Source of the DNA: Thermothelomyces thermophilus ATCC 42464
Taxonomy: Eukaryota > Ascomycota > Sordariomycetes > Sordariales > Chaetomiaceae
Length of the DNA: 64,000 bases
NCBI RefSeq assembly: GCF_000226095.1
Contig: NC_016472.1
Span: 9,114,001-9,178,000 of the forward strand
Direction of reading: 5' to 3'
The notes below the pieces were generated by a model. That model was not told the DNA's origin and did not search any database. It worked only from the letters and a program-made list of their open reading frames with translations. Within the stretch, counting starts at the first letter, position 1, and every line of letters begins with the position of its first letter. Below are positions 21,958 to 34,228 of this stretch, piece by piece. The position numbers and the translations under genes were made by a program.

Positions 21958-24900
21958 ATGGACGAGTTTGTCAATTGGGATCAGGCCGACCCGGCCCCGG
22001 CCACTGGGGTTGACATGCTCTCCCCGTCCCTGGAGCCCACTAGCCAACGCCTCGACGACATCGACCTGGCGCTGGCCAATGTTCAGGGCGATGAATTCTC
22101 CTTCTGGGCACTGCAGCACTTTGAGAACAACATCTCGCCCACCTTGGGCGGCACGGAGGAGATCCCCATGCCCACCGATCGGTCTACCCGGACATTCGAG
22201 GACCACCTGGAGTTGTTCAATGATATGAAGTGCAACAACTGCCAACTGGGCGGCTACGAGTGCAAGCGGATCCCGGAAGGTCAATATAAAGGTTACTGCA
22301 CCAGCTGTGTTGCCCTCCGCTGTGCATGCAACTTCGGCCTCGACTGTGCCGATGGCACTGACTGCTTCCTCCCCCCGAACCCGTGGCCGGTCATGGGCGA
22401 CCACCCCAGGATGTTGCAGGAGGAGAGGCAGGCCGAATCCCATGAGTCAAGCTCGGCAACTGATTTGCCAGGGCTGACCTCCACCTCCGGCGCCGACAGC
22501 ACATCTGCCAACGAAGGCCCGAAAGGAAAGACGGGCGCCCGCTTCTCCAGGGAGTCCGTCAAGATTCTGAAGAACTGGCTGTCGACCCACAGCAAGCATC
22601 CCTATCCCAATGATGAAGAAAAGGAAATGCTCCAGAGGCAGACGGGCCTCAGCAAGACGCAGATCACAAACTGGCTCGCCAACACGCGCCGCAGGAACAA
22701 GAACGCCGTCAGCCATAGGTCGACTTCGCCCGGGGTGAGGAGCTGGGCGAATCCCATCGACATCCCCCAGAGGCGGAGAAACCCGTTCGAGCACATGAAT
22801 CCGCTGCAGCGTTGGGAGCACTCTCCACCCGAGAACGAACCCGCGTCCGTGACAGCCATTGCCCGCGCCGTCAACTCGGCGTCGAGCATGTCTTCCGGCC
22901 TCCACAGTCCTTTCAGTGTCAACTTTACCGACGACGGCTCTGGCCGGTCACTCTGTGGCTCGGCCATCAGCAGTGCCAACACCTCGCATTCGCAGTCCAG
23001 CGCATCGGCCTACTCCTTTGGCTCCCGGGGCTCCTTCGGCTCGGGAAGCTCTATTCCCCGTGGCCGCAGACGGAGGAGGAGGAGGGCCCCCGTCACGGCC
23101 GCCCACGGCGGCCCGCCCAAGACTTACCAGTGTACTTTTTGTCCTGACACGTTTAGGACAAAACACGATTGGCAGCGGCACGAAAAGTCTCTGCATCTGT
23201 CTCTGGAAAGATGGGTGTGCTGCCCCAACGGCCCGCAAGCATTCAACCCCGAGAACGGCCAGATGTCGTGCGTCTTCTGCGGCCACCCAAACCCGGACGA
23301 GGCGCACATAGAGAGTCACAACCACTCGGCCTGCCAGGAACGCACGATTGGGGAGCGTACCTTCTACCGGAAGGACCACCTGCGCCAGCACCTAAAGTTG
23401 GTCCACTCCGCCAAGTTTATGAGCTGGTCGATGGAGCAGTGGAAAGCAACAACACCCGAGATCAGATCGCGCTGTGGATTCTGCGGCACGGTAATGGACA
23501 CATGGTCTATACGAGTCGACCATCTCGCCGAGCACTTCAAAAAGGGCAAGTCCATGGCCGACTGGAAGGGTGGCTGGGGTTTCGACCCTCCCGTGATGAA
23601 CATGGTCGAGAATTCGATCCCTCCCTGTAGGTCTTCGCCTCGCGACACAAAGGGGTGGTAATCAAAGCAACGACTAACTTGTGAAAACAGATCTCATTCA
23701 CGACGAAAGAAACTCGCCAAACCCTTTCAGGGCATCCGAGCCAACGGCGTCTTCGGCCCGACATGCATTCGAGCTCATCAAGTCGGAGCTCTCCAATTAT
23801 GCCGATGATTGGCGTGAGAGGGAAGGCTGTGACCCTCCGGACGAGAATCTGCAGCGCACTGCATGCACCCTGATTTACGACGCCGAGGAGCTAGCAGAGC
23901 CTACCGCCAACTCCACGGCCTCATGGTTGCGGGACCTGCTATTCTCTGACGATCGCTTGGCCCAAGAGGCGAGGTGGACCAAAGTCAGAGGGATCGAGTT
24001 TTGGCAACAGCTCAAGATCAACGGCAAGGCCAACATATTTGAACTCGACCCCATGGAGTCAGAGCTCCAGGAATACGTCAAAGCACGCCGTCTCTTGGGC
24101 TTGACCGCCATGGATAGCGAGCTACAAGTGGAGGCATGCAAAATCATCCAGCGCATGAGTGCCGACAGTTATCATCAGCCTTCGTCAGACCACATAACCG
24201 ACTTCCTGATCCGCCTCGTCAAGGGCTCGACGCAATGGCTTGTTGGGTTCCGGCAGAGAGCCCACCTGCCCCGGTCGGAAGATGTGGCCGACGAAGGGAA
24301 GCGGTCCAAAGACCCGACGACCATTGATTCGACAATCCACAATCCCAACCGGCTGGAGTATGAGCTGGGCGAGTTTGTGCGCGCTCAGCGGGCTGTCGGC
24401 ATTGAGCCCACCGACGAGGACCTGCAGAGGCAGGCCCGTTTGATTATATACGAGTACGACGACCCGTGGAATCAGACTGCCGCCGACGACCCGGTCTGGC
24501 TAGCTACTTTCAAGCAGCGGCATGGTCGAGCAGCCATTCCCAGCGATGGCTCGTTGAGCAACGCCCAGCCGCCAACCGCTTCGGCAAGCGATTCCTGGCC
24601 GTCCTCTCATGATAGAAGCTCATCGCAAGGACATGCAATGTTGCTTCCCTCCAGCGAGAGCGACGCATCCAACAGAGTCCCCCAAAAGACACGCGGCACC
24701 TTGTACATCAACGACGCCAACTGCTACCTGCGCCTGGCGCGGGAGCTCAAGAAATGGGTCACCGCGACCATGTCGCCCAATAACCCCAACCGCCACGTCC
24801 CAAGCGACGAGGAACTCCAACACCAAGCTCGATGGATCATCTACGAGGAGTTAGTTATTCCCCATCTCCCTCAAGCTGAGATAGTCCAAAAACTAACCTC

Positions 24901-25834
24901 ACGTCCCAGCGACGACCCGTGGAACCAAACGGCGGCCGACAATTTTGAATGGCTCCGCCGCTTCAAGCGCGACGTCGGCCTGCTCACCGACCCAAGCCTC
25001 CCAGGCCTTCCTTCAACGCGAGCCTGGAACATTGCCCAAGGGGGATCAGGCTTCTCGCCGCCCTACCTCTTTCCCAATCCGGCCAAAGCTAGTGAGATCA
25101 CGGCCATCCCGACTCCGGATGAAGGCGTTCACGGCACTGATCCGTTACCGCCCAATACTTCCGCGGCCGCGGCTGTTACCACGTCCTCCACAGCCCTCGA
25201 GAACAGCAGCGCGGTGATCAACATAACCATGTGCGAGGGTGGCAAGCCAATCCCCGCGCCTAGCTCAACGGCAAACCGGTTCATGCGCGGGCTGGTCGAC
25301 ACCAGGCGGCACGGCCCGCTGGCAGCTGTGTTCTGCTCGCGGGAGCTCGAGCGTGAGCTGAGCGAGTTCGTGACCAACGCGGTGATGGCTGCAGGGTTCG
25401 GCGGGGCCGGGACAGGGAAAAGAGGTTCGCCGACGGCGGGATTCCCAAGTGATGAAGCGATCCGGGAGAGAGCGAGAGCGTTTTTGGGCGGGGTAGGGAG
25501 GACGCCGGCGGATGATGAGGTCTTGTTGGAGAGGTTCAAGGAAGTTATGAGGAAGAAATTGGGGTTAGAACCGGAGTCGGCGGCTGGAGAGGCGCAGCAG
25601 GCCCGAGAGCAGGTGCAGCAGGAAAAGGGTCAGCAGGCTAATCCGTTGGGGGCTAATCTGGGCTTTGAGGCCCCTGGTGTTGCCGGACCACCTGCATCGA
25701 CCGAAACGGAGCTCTCCCCTGGGACTGTGGATGCGGAGGTCGGGAACATGTTGGCTCAGATGGACTTTGATTTTGGTGACTTGGGAGATTTTGTCGGAGT
25801 TGCGACGGGCGGGATGCCGATGGACCAATACTGA
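21958..25834 (+). CDS. TALE-type homeobox and C2H2 zinc-finger transcription factor
   Basis: Three exons, 21958-23626, 23691-24849 and 24910-25834, about 1250 residues. Order of parts: an acidic N-terminus; a Cys-rich segment at 92-130 ([11 protein letters not shown]...CTSC...CAC); a homeodomain at about 194-252 with the three-residue extension of TALE proteins (HPYPNDEEK) and recognition helix [14 protein letters not shown]; a Ser-rich linker with an Arg-rich patch; then C2H2-like fingers starting [19 protein letters not shown] (about 388) and extending through CSVFCGHP-type and RCGFCGTV segments. The C-terminal half has about five related 60-70 residue modules, best seen in [20 protein letters not shown] and [16 protein letters not shown] with [11 protein letters not shown]. 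The second intron is 60 bases, a multiple of three, and has no stop, so retention would not break the frame. Sequence-specific DNA binding is expected; targets are unknown. Confidence 0.88.
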
Positions 25835-26526
25835 GCGCGGCGGTTGGCTTTAGCAACTTTTGCGGGCTGTTGGGCTCTTTCTTCTCTTGGGTCGGTTTCA
25901 CCGAGGTTACGGGCGGGATGATGGAATGCTGACGCTAGGCACTGATGTTGGACGGTGATGATTGATTATTACTTGTGCACAAAAATGGAAACGAAGAAAG
26001 GTGCTTTTTTCCTTCATTCGTTGGTCACTCGACTCGTCGAGCAGGGAGAGGGTAATAGCGTAGTACATAATTAATACACACAATCCACTCATGCGTGCTA
26101 AGTGTCATATTTACTAAGCAACGCCGTACCTGATATGATGTGATACATTCGAGTCACACAAGAGACAAATGTGTCCTATAGAGCCTACCTAGGTATGTAT
26201 ATAACCTAGAGTCGTATGCGGAATAAGAGGACACGAAATGTGACATTATCTTTCTGTGCGGCTGGTGAGCACCTCCGAAAGTTAGGTACGTGCCATGTCT
26301 CCTGTAGCTGCACTCTTATCGTCCTGTGAGCCTCTCGACTATCTTTGTCAAGCATTGCGTTGTTGGAAAGACTGTTGCATTGAAAGCCGCCCTCACTCTG
26401 AACAACAACAAGGAAAGGAGAGAAAAAGAAGAGCAGGGTTTATGAACGCAAATGAACGCAAAGAGAAGTATGAAAGCAGGAAAAAATTATGCTAAGGATC
26501 GAAAAGAATAAATTTGCAAAATAAAA
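25835..26526. other. Intergenic region downstream of homeobox gene
   Basis: Probable 3' end of the homeobox gene, then AT-richer sequence with no recognisable gene up to the tRNA. Confidence 0.45.
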
Positions 26527-26623
26527 TGCCCAGTAACAGGATTGAACTGTTGACCTTCGCATTACTTAGTATAGCCGCTAAGCTATATTAGTACGACGCT
26601 CTAACCAGCTGAGCTAACCGGGC
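26527..26623 (-). tRNA. tRNA-Ile (anticodon AAT) with 23-nt intron
   Basis: On the minus strand the sequence folds as a tRNA. The acceptor stem is GCCCGGT with ACTGGGC, the D arm GCTCAGCTGGTTAGAGC, the anticodon stem TCGTA with TGCGA, and the T arm AACAG-TTCAATC-CTGTT (B box GTTCAATCC). The anticodon loop CTAATAA is interrupted after position 37 by 23 bases beginning TAGCTTAGC, the standard place for a nuclear tRNA intron. The mature length is 74 without CCA. The anticodon AAT (inosine-modified IAU) decodes isoleucine. A T run follows the 3' end on the minus strand, fitting RNA polymerase III termination. The isotype rests on the loop assignment, which the stem pairing supports. Confidence 0.9.
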
Positions 26624-27806
26624 TCCTGATGCTGAAAGGTGCTTGTAGAGCACTTTAGGAAAGTCTCTCGCAGAGAAGGTCCTGTACTGTACGGTACAGA
26701 TTGGATTAATACGTACGGATTACATTCCACCGATTACTTCGGAGAGGTCTGTTTCTTCACTCCGATATTCATCCACCCTCAACACCAGTTGGTGCAATGA
26801 CCCAAGGCCGTGCACCAGGCCGAACATGCGTTCTAGCGTATGCCTTGGTGGACCCAAGCGATTACTTCTGAAAGATCAAATAAGGTGCCTCCTGCTCACC
26901 GTGGAAGACACATGCGACTTCCAATCGACTCCAGCTGTGAGAGGTGCTAAAGACAACAACGTAACACTGCGGTGTAGACGGGTATCTGGATTAATTATTG
27001 GGATCACCGGGGTATCATCTTCTGGGCCAAGGAACCATCCACCCACATGCCACATCGAAGACTCATCTCATCCATCTGTCTCAACTGTCTTCAGTACCCC
27101 AGTGCTAACCTAGACAGACCTCCCAATCCGCATGTTATCGCGCTGCGAGCTCAAGAGCGTGGAGAACAAACCAACGGCCGGAACATGACGGCGTTCACAG
27201 AGTCTGCATGAGGAGGGTCAAGTCCATCATATTGGCCGATTGTAGACCCTCAAAGAGGGTATCGGTGCTTCTTGAATGTAATAGCCACGCTTTGATCTTG
27301 TGTATCTCGAGTCGAGCAAGCCAGCGATAGCTCGGTATTTTAGCCTCCATTCCCACCTCCCTTGACGCAGTCCGCGCATAGAAATTAGAAAAAAAAGATG
27401 CAAACATTCCCGCCTTGTCTTCGCGGCTGCTTCACAAGCCGTCCCAGAACGCCGTTAGCCACCTAATATAATAGCCGTTGCCCACACACCGTCCAGGTGT
27501 GACTAGAACCACCACCCAAGCAAAGCAAAAGCAATACATGCCAGATGCCTGATTATAGCATAATGTAAGTTTTCTGATGTAAAATCACCCGGATGCGCCC
27601 CCCTCCCTGCGCTAAGAAATGCCAATGCCAGCAGGTTTTCATCCACCCGTCCAACCAGCCCGTGGAAAATGTATCGCGCCGAGCACTAAAAATATAAAAC
27701 ATCTGCAATGAAGGTAAAAAAGAAGAGAAGAAAAGGGGTGGGGGTGTGGGGGTTCTGACCGGAACCCCGAAGTAAACGGAAGAGAAAGAAAAAATGAACC
27801 GTCTCT
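26624..27806. other. Intergenic region between tRNA and scc2
   Basis: No gene is supported. Near 26690-26735 it holds TACTGTACGGTACAG, a palindrome, and TACGTACGGATTACATT, again the recurrent word. The 3' end of scc2 lies at the right. Confidence 0.4.
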
Positions 27807-30800
27807 CTAAAACCATTCCTCGCCATCAAAGCCCTCAATCGCATGTTCCTGCATCGGTGCCTGCAGCTGCGCGTCAGCGCTCTGTTTCCTAGGTCGGCCC
27901 CTCTTCCTGGGCTGCTGCGACCCGGATCTGGCCATCTTCTTCTTCGGCCCGGCCGCTCCGCCGTGCTGGGCCTTGCGCTTCCTGCCCCTCCCCGAAGACG
28001 ACGGCAGCTGCACCATCTCATCATCATCTTCCTCATCCGCACCACTGCCCATCCCTAACGAGTCGCCGTCCGCATCCATGTCCATCTCCTCATCCTCCTC
28101 GGCCGGCACCAGGAACTCCTTGTCGACATTCATCAGCTCCACAAATGCCTTGCACGTCGCCATCATGCGTTGGCGGTCCGTAAGCGACGTCATGATGGTG
28201 CCAATCTCCTCCCAGACCTTGTCGCCGGTGACGCCTTGAACCTTGACGGGGGGCTTGGACAGGTCCTTGGCTTGGAGCTTGCTCTTGCCCTCGCGGCGGT
28301 TGGTAGTGCCCATGCCGTAGAGCCGACGAAGGTAGGTGCGCACTTCCCACAGGGCCAGGAGGATCATCGAGCCGGCGGTGAACTGGCGCAAGCGGTGAAG
28401 GTCGATGGTAATTTCAGGTTGGGCTGGGGGAGCGGTTTCCGACTGCGAGAAGGCCCCGCCAGGTGGTGCCTCGGTCGGTTGCCGTTCCGGTTGGGAAAGG
28501 GACTCGATGGTGTCCATACGGACCTGGAATACTTCCGACTCGATTGCTTGTGCCACAGTCGCGCCTGTAGAGGTAACGAGCTTTTCCATCGCTGAGACTA
28601 TGCAATGCAGCTCGCCAACCGTGACGTACTCAAAGTAGGCAATGTTCTCGATGATGAAGCGCGAGTACTGCACGTGAGGCGGAAGCTCCTCCGACATGTC
28701 GAGCTTGGAAATGTCGAAGTCGACTTGAGCGCAGAGCTTCTCGAGGAACTTCTGGCGGTTCTTCGATTTGCTGATCTTCAACACCTCCATGAGTAGATGG
28801 AGTTTGGGCGTGAAGGGATTCGTGGTAGCGCCGCGCGGATCTTTGACGATGTCGCGCTGATACGCAAAAGCCGACTGTATCGCCTTGACGTACTCCCGCT
28901 CGACAACCGTTTCATGCTTGCCGTGGAGAGACATGTGTTCGAGGAAAGCAAGCTCCGATATGCGCGGGTTCGACGATGTCTCCAGCGTGATGAAGGTTAC
29001 ACCCGTCTCCTTCGGATGCACTAGGCCTTGTCGGTTGATGCTGGCGAGCACCTCGACGGCAAGGAAGGCATGGTCGTCCTGAGTAGAGGTAGCGATGCGA
29101 GTAATCTCCCTGAGAAACCGATGCGTAGTGGCGCTGGCCACATCGTCGTAGTTGGTACCACCAATGACGGTGAGCTCGCGCTTCTTCTCAGGCTTAGTGT
29201 TATTGATTGCCGGACCATCGGCAGCTTCCTCGGATCGCTTCTCCTCTGCGAACAGGAACTCCTTGAGGGACCGTAGAATCACCGATTCGAGAATCGGAAC
29301 CTGGTCATCGAACACCTGCTGGAACGCAGTGTAGACGTTGGCCGATACGTAGTTCCGAGGTGATGACTGGCACACCAGACCAACCGAATCAAGCGCCGCT
29401 TTCCTGACTTCTAAAGGCTGGGACGGAGCAGCGAAAGGCACCACAACATCGACCATGAGCTTCGACGCGGTATCGCCGTTCCACTTCGGAAAGCCCTTCT
29501 TGAATAACTCCAGGTGGCTGTCAAGGTTGCAGTGCTTCCCCGCCATGCCCACAATGAGCGAGTACCTATCGAACTGGCGGATTCTGAGTTGGTCGAGAGG
29601 CTCCTTCTGGCTCATCATCCGCAATTTTTGGATGGCTGTCAAGCTCGACAAGACCAACCTGGCAAGGTGCTCCGAGGTCTCAAGCAACGTGCTGATTATC
29701 CACAGGCATGCCATGACGTCGTCAAGCAAGGCCCGGGTGACTTTAGACACGACGGGGAGCAGTTCCTTGCGCACATCTGCAAGAAAGTGGGCGTGAGCGC
29801 TCGAAAGCCGAGGCAAGACCCGGCGATAAATCACCACCACCGCTCTGGAGACGGCCACATCCTCGCTGCTGCCGATACTCGTGATGTGCGGCTTCAGAAG
29901 ACGCAGCTGCTCAAACGTGAAGAGACTCGCTTCAGCCTTGGCGAATATCATCAGGACTTGGAGGACGTCGCGCCCGGGCGGCGTTGATGGATCGCTGGAG
30001 TCGCCGTTGTCGACTAGGTCAAACATACTGGCGACAAGCTTTGTGCACACCTCCATCGACGCCTGGGCCGTCTTCGACTCCGGCCCCAAGAGCGTCTGCA
30101 ACACCTTGTCTAGGACGCCGGCGACATTTCCTCGCTTGACAGTCTGGACCATGAGGGAAACGTGCTCCGCGAGAGATATTTGAGACGCCGTGGAGTTCTC
30201 TCCGCTGTGGAAAGGCGTGAACCAAATCTCCTCAATCGCTTGGCGGGCAAGGTCTCTCACGCTCTCCTCCGGGTCTTGGACACGGTGGAGCAGGCCGTTG
30301 GCGATCGCGCTCCGTAGAGCCCTGTTGTTGTTGCGGAGGTAGATATCCTTTGCCAGTTTCATGGCACGTTTCCGCACACCCGGCCCAGCATCCGAGAACC
30401 TGTCGATCACAGTCTCCGTCATCCTCTCCTCCAGCGCTGGCCGCATGCCGATACACTTGCCGATAAGGCCTATCGCAGAGTCTCGCACCTGGGTCGAGGA
30501 ATCGTTCGAACACCGGAGGATCAGCTGGACGACGATGGAGTCGCCGTCTAGAATCGACGGGTCGGTTTCCAGAACCTGATTGATGCTCTTCAAGCTCTTG
30601 CTCCTCACTGTCGGCTGGTCGCTAGCCATCGAATTCAGAAGGATGTTCAATATTGTACTAAACGCCTCGCAGAGCTGTGACCGCAAGAGAGTAATGGAGT
30701 AAGACAGCTTGGCCTGGCTGGGGCTGACGTCCCTGAAGGAGTGCTCGTTGGACAGCCAACGGCGATCTTGAATCATCTCTCGGAGCCGATAGGCCAGTCG

Positions 30801-33679
30801 GCCAAGCTCCTGATCCCGCTCGCGGACGTCATCGTCGAACGAGTCGTAGCAGTGGCAGACTTTGGTGCCCCAGTCTGATACGATGAACGAGATGGCACTC
30901 GCCAGGTGCGGGTCCTGGGAGAAGCGACTCTCGAGGTATTCGAGCGCGGCGCGGTACGGACCGGTCCAGGCGATCATCTGCTCAGGGCGAGACTTGAGCT
31001 CCAGCGCCGATGCTGCCAGATCCGAGAGAAGCATGCCCAATTCATCCGCGTCCCTGGCATCCAGGGCACTCGCCGTCTTTCTGACGTGACCACGAAGCTT
31101 GGAAATGGCGGCGCCCATACTGCCCAGAAGTTCAAGGGCCATGTTCTTGGCTGGAACTCCCGACTTATCATTCTCTACAAGGTTGACCATCATCACCATG
31201 AGCAACCGGAGGAGCAGCTCAGCGGCAGGCCAGTCCGGATTGTCCAGGCAAGTGGTGAAATCCTCAACGAAGAGATCGAGCAGGTTGCGGTACGGCGTGT
31301 CGCCGGACTTGGTCGACTTGAGCGCCCGGTTAGCGATGAACTTTATAACGTACGAAGCGTTGGCTTTGGCGGTGTCTAGTAGGGACGTCGCCAGACTATC
31401 GAGTTCTTGGATCGCGGTGGAGTGTTGGATGGCGGCATGATCCTCGTCCCGGATCGCGAATGTCTCCTGTGCTGTCGGCTGGTGATTCCCGTTGGTTTCT
31501 TGGCCATCTTCAGCAGCTACGCCTCTGCGCCTTCTATTCTTTCCTTCATCAACCTTCCCAGCACTCGCCTGGACAAGGCGCATGATCAGTGCTGAAACAG
31601 GCTGGATGCTATTGCCGTCGACGAGCTTGAACGTCCGGGCCCGCCTGCCCAACGGCAGCTTCTCCAAGGACGTGAGAATCTCGTCAAAGATCCCTTGACG
31701 CTGAGATGGGTTGAGCAAGAAGATTTGCGAGAGCATGTCCATCGCGACCAAGCGGAGCCCGTCAAACTTTTGCGTGTCAATGACGGAATCTTTCTCGGCG
31801 CTTGCAGTCTCCATGAAGATCAGCCGCGATGCGGCAAACTCAAGCGTATTAGTAACGGTGTCCGATGTGTCGACCTTGGAGATCAGAGTGGACATGAGCG
31901 AAAACAGCTTCTGGCAGTCTGTGAAAAGGGCATAGATTTTCTTTTTGCTGGAAGAGATCGCTCGAAAAAGCTCTGCGGTGCCCTGGGAATTTCTCAGTTC
32001 CACGATGGGAAGGACAACCCCGTCAATGAGGCGCTTGCACAGATTGAGGCATCGCTCAATCACGTCTTCCGGGTAGAGCTGCTTTTCCTCCCGGCCACCG
32101 CACATCATCCTTAGAGAGGTCCGGGCGGCTCGCATGGCAGATTCAAGAAGCGGAAGTTGCTGCAACCACTGTTCGACCTCGGCAGACCCCCAGGACTCGT
32201 CAACTCTGAAGTCGAAGGACTCGACCTGTTTCAGAGCGCCCTCGGAAAGACGGAGAAGGCGGAGGAGGTGATCAAGTGGGACCCTCTTGTAGCAGTTCAG
32301 CGATATTGCCTTCGCAAGCAGCGACTGTACCTTGGCTTGTGCCCCAGCGGTCATAATGGCTTCGTTCTCTGCAATGACCGTGACCATTTCGTTGCCGTAC
32401 TGTTGGCTCAAGGCGTGGTCTTCGGCCTGGAACACATTGTGCAAGAAGACTCTCAACTCATGGAGGGCCGCATCAGCTCTCTGGCGCATGTCTAAACTGT
32501 CTCCGTAGAGGTCATCACCATCAAGGTCTTCCCGCTTCCGCTTCTTCAGCGATAGATTCTCGGACTCATCGGGTTCGTCCGGTACGATTAAATATTCCTC
32601 CTTGTTGATCCTGGGCGCACTGGGAAGCTCAATAGCTATTGACGCCTTCTGCGACGCTGACGGTGCTTGTGATGTCTTGGCTGGCGCGCTCGGGACCGAT
32701 TGCTGCGTGCCGTTGGCGGGGTGAGACGACTCCAACGCCGACGCCTCTTGTCGAGGGCGTGGCGCGACGTTGGCCGGTGCCACGGCATTGGATGTGCTCG
32801 CAACATTTGCGCTCCCTGGTTGTTGGTTCAGAGCTGCGGCAGCGGCGGCAGCTTCAAGCTGACTCTTAGTCGGCAAGACAATTTCGAGCCGAGCCTTGTT
32901 ATGCGTATATGCCTCTCGGTTGGCTGAAGATATGGAGTTTGGTTGCTTCTTGGGCTGCGCCGGCTTCTGCACCGCCGGAGCGCTCTGTTTGGGGTTGACC
33001 GGGGTGTTCAGCGCTTTCGCCGGACCGTCTGTGGCGGGTGACGTTGGAGTATCAGGCGTCGGATACCGGAAGGGTATCGCGGTCTGGTCGAAGACCATCC
33101 TGGAAAATGGCGTAAGGGCAGCGGCAAGCGAAGGACGGCTTGGGGTCTCGGAGACGGTCGGCGAGGCCCTTGGGCCGGTCTTGAACTTGCTTAAAACTGT
33201 CAGCAAGGCGGCTGCCGAGGCAAAGAAAGGACGTACAATTCGGGAATGTTTCCGCGCTCGAGCAAGTGTTGAACATGGGCGACAGCTTGCTGAACGCGCT
33301 TGGAAGGAAGGCTGTGGTGGTGGTTTGCAGCCTCTTGATTTAACGCTGCAAAGTCGTTGCCCGGTATAAGGTCGGTTACCGGCGGGGCGGGCGAAGCCGA
33401 GCTTATTGATGGCGATGGGATGACGCCTGTGAATGGGGATGAATAGGTCAGGACTTGAATGAATCGTCAAGAAGATGGAGGACGTTGCGAGTGGGGGGAT
33501 TGCAGAGGCATACCCGAGTTAAAGGGCGCAATCGACGAGAACGGCGTGTAGGGCAAAGCTTCGGAGAGGGTGAACGGCCTTGTGAAGACCATTGCCGGGG
33601 GGGTTTGCCCGGCCTGAGAGTTGGAATTCGGGACGGCGTGGGGTTGGCCATGATGGATGTCTGCCTTCGGGTTTGCCAT
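27807..33679 (-). CDS. scc2: Cohesin loader subunit Scc2/Mis4 (NIPBL family)
   Basis: Three exons on the minus strand, 33679-33514, 33426-33237 and 33189-27807, about 1912 residues. The N-terminus MANPKADIHHGQ with FTLSEALPYTPFSSIAPFNS, then DFAALNQEAANHHHSLPSKRV, matches the Scc4-binding start of fungal Scc2. The long third exon is HEAT-repeat protein throughout, with family stretches such as SLKSINQVLETDPSILDGDS, RDSAIGLIGKCIG, VRKRAMKLAKDIYLRNNN and ISLAEHVSLMVQTVKRGN, and a C-terminal Nipped-B region (NPFTPKLHLLMEVLKISKSK). It ends in an acidic then Lys/Arg-rich tail with KKKMARSGSQQPRKRGRPRK, an AT-hook-like and nuclear-localisation patch. The protein loads cohesin onto chromatin with Scc4. 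The acceptor of intron 2 appears to be AAG rather than CAG or TAG, because only that choice keeps the phase. It is divergent from rpa12, 549 bases away. Confidence 0.95.
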
Positions 33680-34228
33680 TGTGAAAATAAAAGAAAAGAG
33701 ATCACGGTCGAGGACGGGACATGGTTGGAATCGCCGGACTTGGCCCCAGTACTCAGCTCAACCAATGCGATCTCTCTCTCTCTCGTTCGGCGCCCAGAGT
33801 GGGAGCTAGCGGCCGCGGCAATATCGTCGACTCCCGTGCACGAATATATGGGCGGGATGTACCCCGTTTCTCTGTGCTGCCGGGTTTCCGGGTGCCGTTG
33901 ATGCGCGTGTCCGCAGTGCCTGTCGACAATTTGTCTGGGCGACCTGAGAGTTGCTGAAAGTCGATCCCAACCAACGATCCACAACAGGCAGCCTTGCACT
34001 ACCAAGCAGCCCGCCCCAGCGGCCAACCCATTTTCAACCCATGTGCATCGCAGGGGTTTGGTAGCATGGTCCGTGCTCTCCCCGGGGTGAGATCCGCTGT
34101 CCCTGGTTGCAGGACCCGCTGAATTTTCTGGCTTTGACGAGTTTATTAAAGAAATCGGGTTTCGTCTCCTTGACAGCAGGGTTGAAGCAAGGCTCGCGCA
34201 ACAGGGCAACAGGGCAACAGCAACAACC
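33680..34228. promoter_or_regulatory. Divergent intergenic region between scc2 and rpa12
   Basis: These 549 bases separate two genes transcribed outward and so must carry both promoters. A short TC microsatellite is at about 33770-33784. The bases just before the rpa12 ATG repeat the octamer ACAGGGCA (near 34200-34216). No TATA box is obvious on either side. Confidence 0.55.
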
